Of a stretch of DNA of 64,000 bases, positions 36,878 through 47,301 are shown in pieces. Position 1 is the first letter of the stretch, and every line of letters starts with the position of its first letter. The position numbers and the translations under genes are program-made. The stretch comes from Artemisia argyi (Eukaryota; Streptophyta; Magnoliopsida; Asterales; Asteraceae), in assembly GCA_030686995.1 (NCBI GenBank), contig JARVZY010002408.1, positions 847,001 to 911,000 of the forward strand, given 5' to 3'. The notes under the pieces are model-generated. The model made no database searches. It saw nothing but the letters and a program-made list of their open reading frames with translations, and was not told where the DNA came from.

Positions 36878-36894
36878 CCAGTTTTGTACTAGTG
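36878..36894 (-). repeat. Right terminal inverted repeat of the CACTA element
   Basis: Reads CACTAGTACAAAACTGG on the minus strand; GCC duplication follows at 36895-36897. Confidence 0.75.
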
Positions 36895-37012
36895 GCCCCT
36901 CTAATTACATACTGCACAAACTTCATCTCATTACTCCATCCTATCACTGCTCCAGCTATTACTCCAAGTATTGCCCCAACTTCATATGCATAACCACATA
37001 AATAATTAACAA
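36895..37012 (-). CDS. 5' part of the CACTA-interrupted exon
   Basis: Open minus-strand frame VNYLCGYAYEVGAILGVIAG then AVIGWSNEMKFVQYVIRG. The start is placed after a pyrimidine-rich acceptor (TTGGTTACTTTAAG) because an in-frame TAA lies just upstream. The first two bases (TT) complete a codon begun by the G that ends the proposed exon 1 at 63447. The G/A-rich spacing suggests membrane helices. Confidence 0.5.
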
Positions 37013-37043
37013 CTTAAAGTAACCAAAAAGAAAGATGAATTAC

Positions 37044-37288
37044 TGATGAGTGCTCAAACACTCATCGTTTTTGTCGTATTTAAACTGCCAAAACATCCAA
37101 AAACGCTCAAATATGCATCAAAATACAGAAAATATCCCAGGGATTGTATTTTATACGTTTCAGATGCAAAATGAGTAAAAACAATGAAAAACGAATAAAG
37201 ATTGCATAATTGGCAGTTTCAGTCCCCCAACTTTCAAAAATTTACAAAACTAGTCCCTGAGCATGTGTTTTGAAATTTCAAAAGTTAC
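37044..37288 (+). repeat. Left LTR start of the outer Athila, truncated
   Basis: Homologous to the first 245 or so bases of the LTR at 37318, with clear divergence. It breaks off near AAAAGTTAC and passes directly into coding sequence (CACTTCGACATTAGTTTCAC, 37289-37308). That is the protease-upstream part of the polyprotein, so several kilobases are deleted between them. Confidence 0.75.
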
Positions 37289-37317
37289 ACTTCGACATTA
37301 GTTTCACGGATGCTCTT

Positions 37318-40300
37318 TGATGAGTGCTCAAACACTCATCATTCTTGTCGTATCTAAACTGCCAAAACATACAAAAACAATCAAAAAGTTATCAAAATAC
37401 TTAAATTATCCCAGGGATTGTGTTTTATGTGTTTTAAATGCAAAATGAGTAAAAACAAATGAAAATTGATCAAAGTTTGCAATATTGGCAGTTTCAGTCC
37501 CCCAAGTTTCAAAACTTGTCAAAATTAGTCCCTATGCATTTATTTTGAAGGGAAAAGTTAACCCAAGGTTTTGAAAGTCAAAAATCACAAAATATTACAC
37601 TTGGGTCATAAGTTTTCCAAAATTACATGTTTGGCCCCTGAGATTTCAAATTTGGCAAAATAGGTCCCTGGGAAATTTTGAAAATTGGAAAAATGCAAAA
37701 TTGGTTCTTGGACTTTGGAATTGTGGCATGATTGGTCCTTGGTAGCAAATGTGGAAAATTACAAGTTCAGTCCTCAGGTTTCGAAAAATTACAAAATTGG
37801 TCCTTATGTTATACTTAACCAAACCGGACCCTTTTTCTTATTACCAAATCCAATATCCAAACCAAAACCAAATCCAACCAAAAAAAACCACCCTAGGCCC
37901 AAAATTCCCAGCCCACTTCCCATTTTATATAAAAAATCCACCCCGGTCAAACACCCCTTTGACCCTTCTTCTTCCCCCCAACATCCAACGCAAAACCAGG
38001 CCTCATGTTCCCCCCCCCCCCTCCTCACCTTTTCACCCATAGCCCCCCACAATAAATGCACCTCACCAAACTAACCAACCCCTACCACCACTCCATTTAA
38101 TGCCCCAACCATACCACTCAGTTTTGCCCTATTTCTTTTTTGCAGGAAAACACAAATCAAGGCTTTAGATGCATGTAAGCCTAATTGGATGGTGAGGATA
38201 TGGTCAAAGGTCAAAGTAAAGACTAATGGGACACTCAGATTGCAAGTTGAAGCCATGTGGGAAGAGATAGGACTTATTTTTGCTTCGTTATATATATTGT
38301 AGCTCAATATGAGGCTTAGTGTGTGTAGTATGTAGTTTATGTTGTTGTAGTATCTAATTGTACCTCTGTAATCTATTTTTTAAGTTAATGAAATATCAGT
38401 TTTAAGTTTACTCACAGTTGCAATTTTTCAAGTATTACTTAGAAATTTCAATCCATTGTTCAAAGCTTCTTAGTGATACATAATTGTTTTCTCACTCATA
38501 TAAACCTTCTTGTATCTGTTTTACATAAGTTTTCAAGTTGTGGAATGGTTTTTATCCAAGTTTAAGAATAACAGTCAAAAATAAATAAAAATAAAAATAA
38601 ATAAAACCTAAGAACAAAGATTGAAGGAAGCTTGGAGCAGGGTGTATAAAGGATGGCCCTTGGTTTAGTGCTTAATGGTAAGCAATAGGGATGTGAATTG
38701 GTACTTGATCTCAGTTGTTAGCTTGGAATTGCACCTTGTGAGTCTCTTGCACCATTTCTTTCTTTTTCTATTTTACTGCTTAAATTAGCTTATTTATGTC
38801 TTGTTTGTGCATAATAAGCATAGGTTAGGGTAATTAAGGTGATCTCTTTGTTGGTTGTGTTTTGAATTGTGTGTGGCTTAAAATTTCTAAGTTGACTGTC
38901 ATTTTAAGCTTAGTAGTAATGTTAAGTGTTTATAATGTATAACTATGTTTTCTAGTTTATAATCACTTATTATAACATAACAAGTTAGTAGGTAATAATA
39001 ATTTAGGTTTGAATCTCATTTGGCTTCACAAATCTTCACATCAGTCACCAAAAAGGGGTGTTTGGTTTTGGTTGTTTCAGAGGGTTAAGGGTAGTTTTTG
39101 TTGTTGTTAACCATCAATACAGTCTCAAGTAGGTATATTAGAACACCTTTGACCACAAAATCAGTAACAACTTAAGTGAAAGTCAAAATCACATATATTT
39201 TGGTTTAAACACCATCTGTGGTGATAAAAGGTAACCACAATCCTTATTTCAATTCAAACATACAAGTTCTTGCTCATTCTGAGCTTATTGTGGTTTATTT
39301 AAGCCAAACAAGTCATAAAATCAAGGATCATAGTTCAAAAAAGTCAAATCTCAAAGTTTTCTAAAAAGTCAAAAGCATAAGTCTCAGATTTTCCCAAATA
39401 TGGCATGAATTTTCTTGATTTTTGTGGTAAGATTTAGGATTTGAAATTTGTTGTGGGTATTGTCTATTAGTAGAACTAGTGATTTCCATAACTGTTAGAT
39501 TTTTGTAAATTTTTGTTGTGGACAAAACTACCCCTCAAAGTCACTTGCAGGGAAAGGACTTGCCCTGTGCACCAGCAACCCAGTCACCACCACCACTTTG
39601 GTGGTTCATTATGACCACCTCAGTGGGTCCCACTGACCAAATCTTAGCCCATTCAACCCCCCTCCTACCAGGGTTGAGGTTTTGACCATTTGTTTGACCA
39701 TAGGACCTGTGGACCCCACCTGAAACCTTTCCTAAAGGTTGTCCCCTTTTCTGTTTCAGAACCAAAATAAGCAAGTACTTATTGTTGTGTTTTAGCTTAT
39801 TCAGTTGTCTTAATTGATTGAATTTTGCTTAACATTGTTCAAGTAACTCAAGTAAACAAGTTTCGACCATTGTGGACCCCACACTTGGCCATTTGTACTT
39901 ATTTCTCTTCTAAGTCAAAGAAAGTCAACTACCTAGGTAATAAGCACTTGAAGTGCTTATTCACTTGGTCTCAGCCAAACTCACTTCACAAAAGTTGCTT
40001 AAAATCATCTAATAAGCAGTTTTGAAAAAGAAAATTCCAAAAAAGTCAAACTTAATAGAAGTGATAGCTTCTATTTAAGCCAATTGGCTTATTCTTCAGC
40101 TTATTAATAAGCAATTCCCATTTTTATATTTTTCCTAGGCTTCTGGTATATAAAAATAATTTTTGTAATTTTTTCAGATTTTTCTTGCATCATTTAGTAT
40201 TTTTCTTAATTTAAATAAGTTTTTAGTAATTATTAAATAGTTAATAATTAATAATAATAAATTAGAAAATCAGAAAAATATAAATTAATTTTTAAAATTA

Positions 40301-41025
40301 GTTTTTAGTTATTTTTGATTTTTCCAAATTTTATTTTCAATTTTCTAGTGTAATTTAATAATTAATTAGAATTTAGAATAATTAAAAAGTAATTAATAAT
40401 TAATTAATAATTAGTAATCATTAATTAAAAAGTCTTAAAAACATATTTTAATTTCTAAAATTAGTTTTGTAGTATTTTAGATTTTTCTAAGTTTAATTTT
40501 TATTTTTCCAAGTTAATTTCATATTTATTTGTAATTTAGGTTAATTTATTTAATAAAAAGTAATTAGGAAATTAGTATTTAATTAATAGTAATTATAAAA
40601 TTAGTGTAAAAATTAATTTTAAATTCCTAAAAATTTTCTTTAATCATTAGGTTTGTAAAAATACTATTTTCATACCAGTAGCCTCTTCAGATCACCTCAT
40701 TCACTTTTATTTCACGTACGTTTGTTCACGTTTTCAGCAAACATACGGTTTTTAAGTTTTAAGTAATTTCTTCTCAATCTTAATTCCAGTAATCATTCAC
40801 ATAGCTTTCCTAAGCTATTTTGTTTAATAATTTCCAAATAATTCTCATAACCACCCTTTTCTGTAAATAATCACCCGATCACAAAGCACGCTCAGTCACA
40901 ATTCACACCTTGTCGGGATTTAACGACCTGGTGATACCTTATATTACCCGGAGCATTGGTCTAGGGAGTTTGATCTTGTTGACCATTTCCTTGGTCAATT
41001 TAGGTTGACTGTTTAGCACCAATCA
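37318..41025 (+). repeat. 5' LTR of the inner Athila (3,708 bp)
   Basis: TGATGAGTGCTCAAACACTC...GTTTAGCACCAATCA. It matches 50854-54549 nearly throughout, differing by scattered substitutions and small indels; one clear difference is a short segment near 40155-40190 absent from the 3' copy. It contains a C-rich stretch (37960-38120), an AT-rich block (40190-40640) and no gene; proline-rich open frames inside are not conserved coding. Confidence 0.92.
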
Positions 41026-41030
41026 ATTTT

Positions 41031-41048
41031 TGGCGCCGCTGCCGGGGA
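41031..41048 (+). other. Primer binding site (tRNA-Asp type), inner Athila
   Basis: TGGCGCCGCTGCCGGGGA, five bases after the LTR end; identical to the site in element B. Confidence 0.92.
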
Positions 41049-41539
41049 CGTGTGCGCGTTTCTGCAGCGTCTTTTGAGATTAGTGTTATCTCACGTAGAT
41101 CATTGTAAAAACCCACCACTTGTGTAAATTTTGAAATCAAAACACAAAAAAAGTCATTAACACTTTTCCTAAAGTGTTAAAACACCAAAAAAATTAAAAA
41201 ACAACAAAACAGATCGTAACGTTTTTTGATTCGGTTTTCTTTTAAGGTGATTCTTAAAGAAAAACGATTTCAGATTACGGGACGATACCAAAAATATTGT
41301 CCAAAAAATTTTTATCCCTAGTGCATGCACACTCGTTCTTCAAGGTCCACTAGCCCATTACGTGAGCTTGTCCGGAAACCTCGAAGACCTCGTCGACGTT
41401 CTACACCAACAGTCGGATCTGAGATCCGTACTGTTGCCACACCCACTGTCACCATGGCGGAAGACCGCCCCATGTGTGAGCTTTTCCAAGCACACATCGA
41501 GGGTTACGGAGGTGCCATTGTTGTTTCAGCCATCGTGGC

Positions 41540-41835
41540 TATTATGACCAAGAAAAATGTGCGGGAGGTCGAGGTTGATGGAAATACATGATTATTCTAG
41601 AGAGAGAAAGTAGAGAGAGAAAGGTGGAGAAAAGGGTTTATATTAAAAGAGAATAAATGAAACAATACACACACTTTCCCACACCCCTCATGGAGAGTCA
41701 TGAGGGGTATTTATAGGCTCCTAACATTACTAGTTTGCCTATATTACAATAATAGTCCCTAAAGTACTATTTGTATGATATCTATTCCATTTCTTTATGT
41801 GTGACGTTATCTTTTATAAAATAGCAAGGCTAACA
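41540..41835 (-). repeat. LTR copy 1 of the TRIM-like element
   Basis: Plus-strand TATTATGACCAAG...AGGCTAACA. The first G of the TG terminus is mutated to A; the purine tract follows on its right. Confidence 0.88.
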
Positions 41836-42080
41836 ATCTCCCTCCAAGATATCGTCACACATGAATGGATACAATGAGACCTATAAACACATAAACATGT
41901 AAATTGCAACAATAGTAAACTATGTTGACGTTGTTGAAGCGCAGAGTCTCTGTAGTCTAGATACTGAGGCAGACTTGAAGTTCTCTCTTCCGACGATCTC
42001 GGCGTATGATCTTTGATACTGGCGGTAAAGGTCTTTTTAGCTCTGAACTTCAACTGTAATGGTCTAGTTAGGTTATTACT

Positions 42081-42376
42081 TGTTATTACCAAGAAACATG
42101 TTCGGGAGGTCGAGGTTGATGGAAATACATGATTATTCTAGAGAGAGAAAGTAGAGAGAGAAAGGTGGAGAAAAGGGTTTATATTAAAAGAGAATAAATG
42201 AAACAATACACACACTTTCCCACACCCCTCATGGAGAGTCATGAGGGGTATTTATAGGCTCCTAACATTACTAGTTTGCCTATATTACAATAATAGTCCC
42301 TAAAGTACTATTTGTATGATATCTATTCCATTTCTTTATGTGTGACGTTATCTTTTATAAAATAGCAAGGCTAACA
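42081..42376 (-). repeat. LTR copy 2 (internal duplicate)
   Basis: TGTTATTACCAAG...AGGCTAACA, followed by the same purine tract and a second copy of the 245-bp internal segment. Confidence 0.88.
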
Positions 42377-43999
42377 ATCTCCCTCCAAGATATCGTCACA
42401 CATGAATGGATACAATGAGACCTATAAACACATAAACATGTAAATTACAACAATAGTAAACTATGTTGACGTTGTTGAAGCGCAGAGTCTCTGTAGTCTA
42501 GATACTGAGGCAGACTTGAAGTTCTTTCTTCCGACGATCTCGGCGTATGATCTTTGACACTGGCGGTAAAGGTCTTTGTAGCTCTGAACTTCAACTGTAA
42601 TGGTCTAGTTAGGTTATTACTCCCTCCTAACTAGTGAGCCTTTATTCTTTTTCCTGCTCCCTCCTGAACTGACAACTCTCCTCTCATCTCGCAGCGGATA
42701 AGGTAGCTACTAATGAGTTTGCACAATGGTTGTCGTTCTGGGAGCATCATAGAATAACTCACATAGTATTGCACAGAAGGTTGGTAATACGCTCCGATGT
42801 ACACAACATTAGTACTTCTTCGGTTCTAGTGTAAGCACAATTCCCTTGATCAACCAACGTACTAGAGATGAAACACTACTTCTTTTGGCATGTTCTTCTC
42901 CCTCCTGATGGTTGCGATGTATCGAAATCATCATACTATTGTGTGTACATGCCAAAAGTACCCGTACTTTACACTTCTGATGCAATGTAGATAGACCATG
43001 AAAGCATAATTTGTGAGAATATGCTGATAGGATATGACTCTCTTTATTCTACAATCTCTTCTCTTCTCTTCAACCTTTAAGCGACCTCTTCAAAGTCCAA
43101 CCAGCTAGTAAATGACCACTGTATGGAGACAACCCAATATAACCAATCTGAGAATGAAGTATACATCCCGTAGATATGTGACCTAATATTGTACGATGGT
43201 GTGACTAAGAACCTATACTGAGCACTACAACGTAACTCCTTTAAGCATAGGTCGATCCATATACTCAAACGAGCAAACAGTATATGAAAACTCCGCCTCT
43301 TGAACTATCCACAACTTTTTGTGACACTGAGTATTACAATGTAACTCCTTAAAGTGATAGCTATAACCCGTGAGTACTACAATGTAACTCCTTACATCGG
43401 GTATAACTAGATAATCCAAGTCTTAATCACTATCTCTACCAGTGTTTGCCCAAACAAGTATCTCCGAAAGTCATGCATCCATCCACCCCTATACTTTGAG
43501 ATAAATAAGTACACATGCCCTTGAAATGAACTTTAAACCCAAATAAGCAATATCGTACAAAAACTCCATAGTCACAAAAATTTGATACTAGCCGTTGTCA
43601 TTTGATTGTGATTCTTGATCAGGATCGTTTAAGCAATTCATGGTGTGTTTTGAGGTGATTTGAGATATATTGGTGTTGATGATAATGAAACAAGGAAATG
43701 AATCATGATCTATAAGATTGATTTACCAATAATCTCATGTGTTTAGGTAAGGTGAAAGTTAGGGTTTAGGGTATATAGACATTAGGTTATTGATGAGGTT
43801 AGGGTTTTGTTTATGTAATAATCTTTTGATATTTCCTTGCTCAAAATCCCATCTCGTTACTCGATATCCTAAGTCAATTTCAGCAGAGTTTCGTTTAGAT
43901 TAGTCCAAAAGAAATCCTTACTCGATAATCGATAAGGTTGGACCAGCCTAACTCGGCAAACTATATGAAGCATACTCAACTCATGAAACCATTGCTCGA

Positions 44000-44480
44000 A
44001 AATCAACCCAAACTCGGTAAAGTTGACCAAACTCGGTAATACCACCAAACTCGGTAATACCACCTACTCGGTAATACCACCTAACTCGGTAACACCACCT
44101 AACTCGGTAACACCACCTAACTCAGTAAGATCACCTAACTCGGTAAGATCACCTAACTTGGTAAAATCTGACCAAACTCGGTAACCTTTGAAACTCAGAA
44201 TCCTAACTCACAAACTTTGATTTCTAACTCGGTAAAAATGTTTCCAAACTCGGTAAAATTGTTTTCTAACTCGGTAAAAAAAAATTTCCAAACTCGGTAA
44301 AAAAAATTTCCAAACTCGGTAAAAAAAAATTTCCAAACTCAGTAAAAAAAATTTCCAAACTCGGTAAAAAAAAATTTCCAAACTCGGTAAAAACTTTTTT
44401 CCAAACTCGGTAAAAAAAAAAATTTTCAAACTCGGAAAAAAAAATTTCAAACTCGGTAAGAAATTTTCAAACTCACTAAA
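44000..44480. repeat. AACTCGGTAA minisatellite
   Basis: Over 25 copies of AACTCGGTAA separated by short spacers. First come units like AACTCGGTAATACCACCT (about 18 bp), then units like AACTCGGTAAAAAAAATTTC plus CA (about 22-24 bp). A minus-strand open frame over it is a repeat artefact. Confidence 0.9.
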
Positions 44481-44555
44481 AACGTAATTTTTCCGAGAAA
44501 AAACACCAAAAAACACGATTTTTCACCCAAAAACACCACGATTCACCCCCGGTTA

Positions 44556-44567
44556 GCTCTGATGCCA
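44556..44567 (-). other. Primer binding site of the TRIM-like element
   Basis: TGGCATCAGAGC on the minus strand, one mismatch from the initiator tRNA-Met site, two bases from the LTR. Confidence 0.8.
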
Positions 44568-44569
44568 CT

Positions 44570-44865
44570 TGTTATGACCAAGAAACATGTTCGGGAGGTC
44601 GAGGTTGATGGAAATACATGATTATTCTAGAGAGAGAAAGTAGAGAGAGAAAGGTGGAGAAAAGGGTTTATATTAAAAGAGAATAAATGAAACAATACAC
44701 ACACTTTCCCACACCCCTCATGGAGAGTCATGAGGGGTATTTATAGGCTCCTAACATTACTAGTTTGCCTATATTACAATAATAGTCCCTAAAGTACTAT
44801 TTGTATGATATCTAGTCCATTTCTTTATGTGTGACGTTATCTTTTATAAAATAGCAAGGCTAACA
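44570..44865 (-). repeat. LTR copy 3 (5' LTR in element orientation)
   Basis: TGTTATGACCAAG...AGGCTAACA, followed by the GTGGC duplication. Confidence 0.9.
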
Positions 44866-46464
44866 GTGGCTGATAATTTCGAGCTCAAAACCGGGTTACT
44901 CTATCTTGTATCCTCAAGTCAATTTTACGGTTTTGAGAGGGACGATCCTCATGCTCACATTCGATGGTTCAATAAAATCACTTCGACCATCAAGTACAAG
45001 AATGTCCCTTGTGAAGCAATAAAACTTCTTCTCTTCCCATTCTCCCTGGAGGGACAAGCCCAGATTTTGCTTGGAAAACAACCTCCTAGATCTATTGAGA
45101 CATGGGAGGATCTTGTGAAAAAAATTGTGAATGAATTCTTCCCACCTTCCAAGACCACGAGTCTTAAGAATGAAATCACCAAGTTCACTCAGAAATATGA
45201 TGAATCTTTTGGTGAAGCGTGGGATCGTTTCAAAGAATTACTTCGCAAGTGTCCACATCATGGTTTCTCCGAGTTGATGCAACTCGATACTTTCTACAAT
45301 GGCGTGAGCCAAGCTGATCAGGATTCTCTCAATGCCTCTGCGGGAGGTAATTTCTTGAGTAGAACCACAAAAGAAGCTTTACAGATCATATAAAACAAGT
45401 CCAAGGTCCGCTCTACATGAAGCAAACCGATTGTTTCTTAAATTAATGCGGGTCCTTCCACTTCATCTTCTGTGGGTCAATCTAGCACGGATGCTAAGCT
45501 TGACAAGCTCACTGAAGCGATCCAAGCTTTGGTTCTCGCCCAAACAAAGAAAGTTTCATTTCCACAACATCCTCCCCCTGCTGAGGTTAAAAAAGTGGAA
45601 GTCTATGTGAGTTGTGGTGGGCCGCATGCTTACTACAATTGCACAGCTACTGATGGTACTCCATATGAAGCTCATGCTGTTGTCGGGTCCGAAAATCAAG
45701 GAGGCAATCAATACTGCCCTCCTATGGACCCGAACTATCGTCCTCACCATTATCCTGGACCTCCCGGTTTTAATCAAAACCAAAATATCTAAAACCGTGG
45801 CCAAAATCAAAATAGAGTGAACCAAGGTTATCAAAACCAAGGTAACTTCAATCAGGGTCCCGGTTTCCAAAATCAAAATCAAGGTTTCCAACACCAAAAT
45901 CAAAGAAACTTTAACCGGAACCAAGGTCAAGGTAATTTCAATCCCGGGAACTTTCATGGAAACAATCACCAGAATCAAGGGAATTTCCATCATCAAAACC
46001 AAGGAAATTTCAACCAAGGTCCCAATCCGAACAATCGAGCTCAAAATCTTCCTAATCCGAATCAAGCCATTGTTCCTACCGGGCCTTCATCTGATGAGTT
46101 GTTAAAGCAATTTATGAAGTCCCAAGAAGAGTTGAACAAGTTGCTGGTCAGCCAGATTTATGATATCAAGAAGTCTTTAAATAATCGACCCTCGGTCTCA
46201 GGTACTACTTTACCGAGCAACACGATCGCTAACCCGAGGGGCGATGCTAAGGCGATCACAACACGAAGTGGTGCTTCATATGATGAACCCGCGATTCCTA
46301 CTACCTCTTCTCCTTCTCCTCCAAAGGTAGTGGATCGTGAACCTGAGGTAACAAAGGACAAGGTGCAAACTCCTAGCCCACGAAGTACAGCACACGTCCA
46401 ACCTTAGGTTAATCCTGAAACAAGATGTAAGCCTGGAGTTGTCTTTGAACCACCAGAAACTCCA

Positions 46465-47136
46465 GTGGACAAATCCAAAACTTCTATTCCTTATCCATCA
46501 TGTCTCAATGAACAAAAGCTCCGCGAAAAGGCTAGTCACCAAATGGATAAATTTTTCCAAATCTTCCAAGATTTGCACTTTGATATTAGCTTCGCGGACG
46601 CTATTCTCTTGATGCCCAAGTTTGCATCAACAATCAAAAATCTGTTGAGTAATAAAGAAAAACTCTTTGAGATGGCAAGAACTCCTCTGAATGACCACTG
46701 CTCAGCAGTTCTCTTGAAAAAGCTTCCTGAAAAGCTTGGAGACCCCGGGAAATTTCTCATTCCTTGTACTTTACCAGGTATGGTTGAATGCTTCGCCTTA
46801 GCCGATCTAGGTGCTAGCATTAACCTAATGCCATATTCTGTGTGGAAGAAACTTTCTCTTCCCGAACTCACTCCCATGTGCATGACTTTAGAGCTTGCCG
46901 ATCGTTCGATTTCTCATCCTCTTGGCATTGCCGAGGACATATTCGTTAAAGTGGGAAAGTTCCATTTTCCGGCAGATTTTGTGATTGTTGACTTTGATGC
47001 CGATTCTAGGGTCCCTCTCATTCTCGGAAGGGGATTCCTTAGAACTGGGCGCGCTCTTATCGATGTATTTGAGCATGAGATCACATTACGTGTTGGAACG
47101 GAAGCCATTACCTTCAACCTAAATCAAACTTCGTGA
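46465..47136 (+). pseudogene. Athila protease region, inner copy
   Basis: Same frame as gag. It contains LHFDISFADAILLMPKFAST, then [16 protein letters not shown] and the protease active-site motif [18 protein letters not shown] (D-L-G-A-S replacing the canonical D-S/T-G, as usual in Athila). It ends with the flap/C-terminal motif RVPLILGRGFLRTGRALIDV. Stops at 46406 and 47134 bound it. Aspartic protease would cut the Gag-Pol polyprotein. Compared with the outer copy, about 0.42 kb between protease and RT is missing (junction near 47270-47285), including the conserved stretch before RT. Confidence 0.88.
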
Positions 47137-47301
47137 TACTCCTCCAATTATGACTCTGAATCGGTAAACCGAATAGATGTCATCGATGTAGCTGCTGAGG
47201 AGTACGCTCAAGAGGTTCTAGGTTTCATTGATAATTCTTCGAGTGAAAATCTCACTCAATCTTCTCGTCCCATCAAACCTGTAGTCCAACAACAAAGAAG
47301 G

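Larger units (their letters stand above)
28494..36894. mobile_element. Non-autonomous CACTA-like DNA transposon (8,401 bp)
   Basis: The left end is CACTGGTACAGAAAGTG and the right end, inverted, is CACTAGTACAAAACTGG; they agree as CACTRGTACARAA. They are flanked by the 3-bp duplication GCC (28491-28493, 36895-36897). CACTA termini and 3-bp duplications are diagnostic of the En/Spm superfamily. Both ends carry many subterminal TGTGACNAT / GTCACA motifs (28510-28660, 32080-32730, 36320-36870). No transposase frame is present. Cargo includes host-like exons on the minus strand (33943-35967) and a 3.4 kb solo LTR (28662-32062) inserted later. Excision in silico restores an exon in frame, which strongly supports both boundaries. 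Confidence 0.8.
41540..44865 (-). mobile_element. TRIM-like non-coding LTR element with three LTRs, TSD GTGGC
   Basis: Inserted in Athila gag and flanked by GTGGC (41535-41539, 44866-44870). Three 296-bp LTRs lie at 41540-41835, 42081-42376 and 44570-44865. Minus orientation is shown by the primer site (TGGCATCAGAGC on the minus strand, 44556-44567) beside the right LTR and the purine tract (TTGGAGGGAGAT) beside the left ones. The segment LTR plus the adjacent 245 bp is tandemly duplicated (41540-42080 and 42081-42621). The interior has no gag or pol motif and includes a long AACTCGGTAA minisatellite. It would depend on another element's enzymes, probably copia given the tRNA-Met primer. Confidence 0.88.
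41325..46407 (+). pseudogene. Athila gag, interrupted by a TRIM-like element and stops
   Basis: Starts MHTRSSRSTSPLRELVRKPR, continues through MAEDRPMCELFQAHIEGYGG, and is cut after codon 70 by the element at 41540-44865. The same frame resumes at 44866 (VADNFELKTGLLYL). The capsid-like domain follows, with DDPHAHIRWFNKITSTIKYK, WEDLVKKIVNEFFPPSKT and CPHHGFSELMQLDTFYNG. Stops at 45391, 45418, 45439 and 45790 break it. The zinc knuckle is damaged: VYVSCGGPHAYYNC lacks the first cysteine expected for CxxCxGxHxxxxC. A long Asn/Gln/Gly-rich segment (NQGNFNQ repeats, 45817-46050) precedes a stop at 46406. Gag would form the virus-like particle and package RNA. The identification is firm and the gene is dead. 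Confidence 0.9.

Noticed and set aside
37685..38074. Proline-rich open frames, also present at 51221-51593
   Set aside because: They lie in the C-rich part of both copies of the same Athila LTR and arise from base composition. No start context, domain or conservation beyond LTR identity.
44208..44516. Minus-strand frame with FFxxSLEIFFYRVWKF repeats
   Set aside because: Translation of the AACTCGGTAA minisatellite; no protein family.
45556..46065. Minus-strand 169-codon frame opposite Athila gag
   Set aside because: Antisense shadow of the Asn/Gln-rich gag segment; codon structure follows the plus-strand frame.
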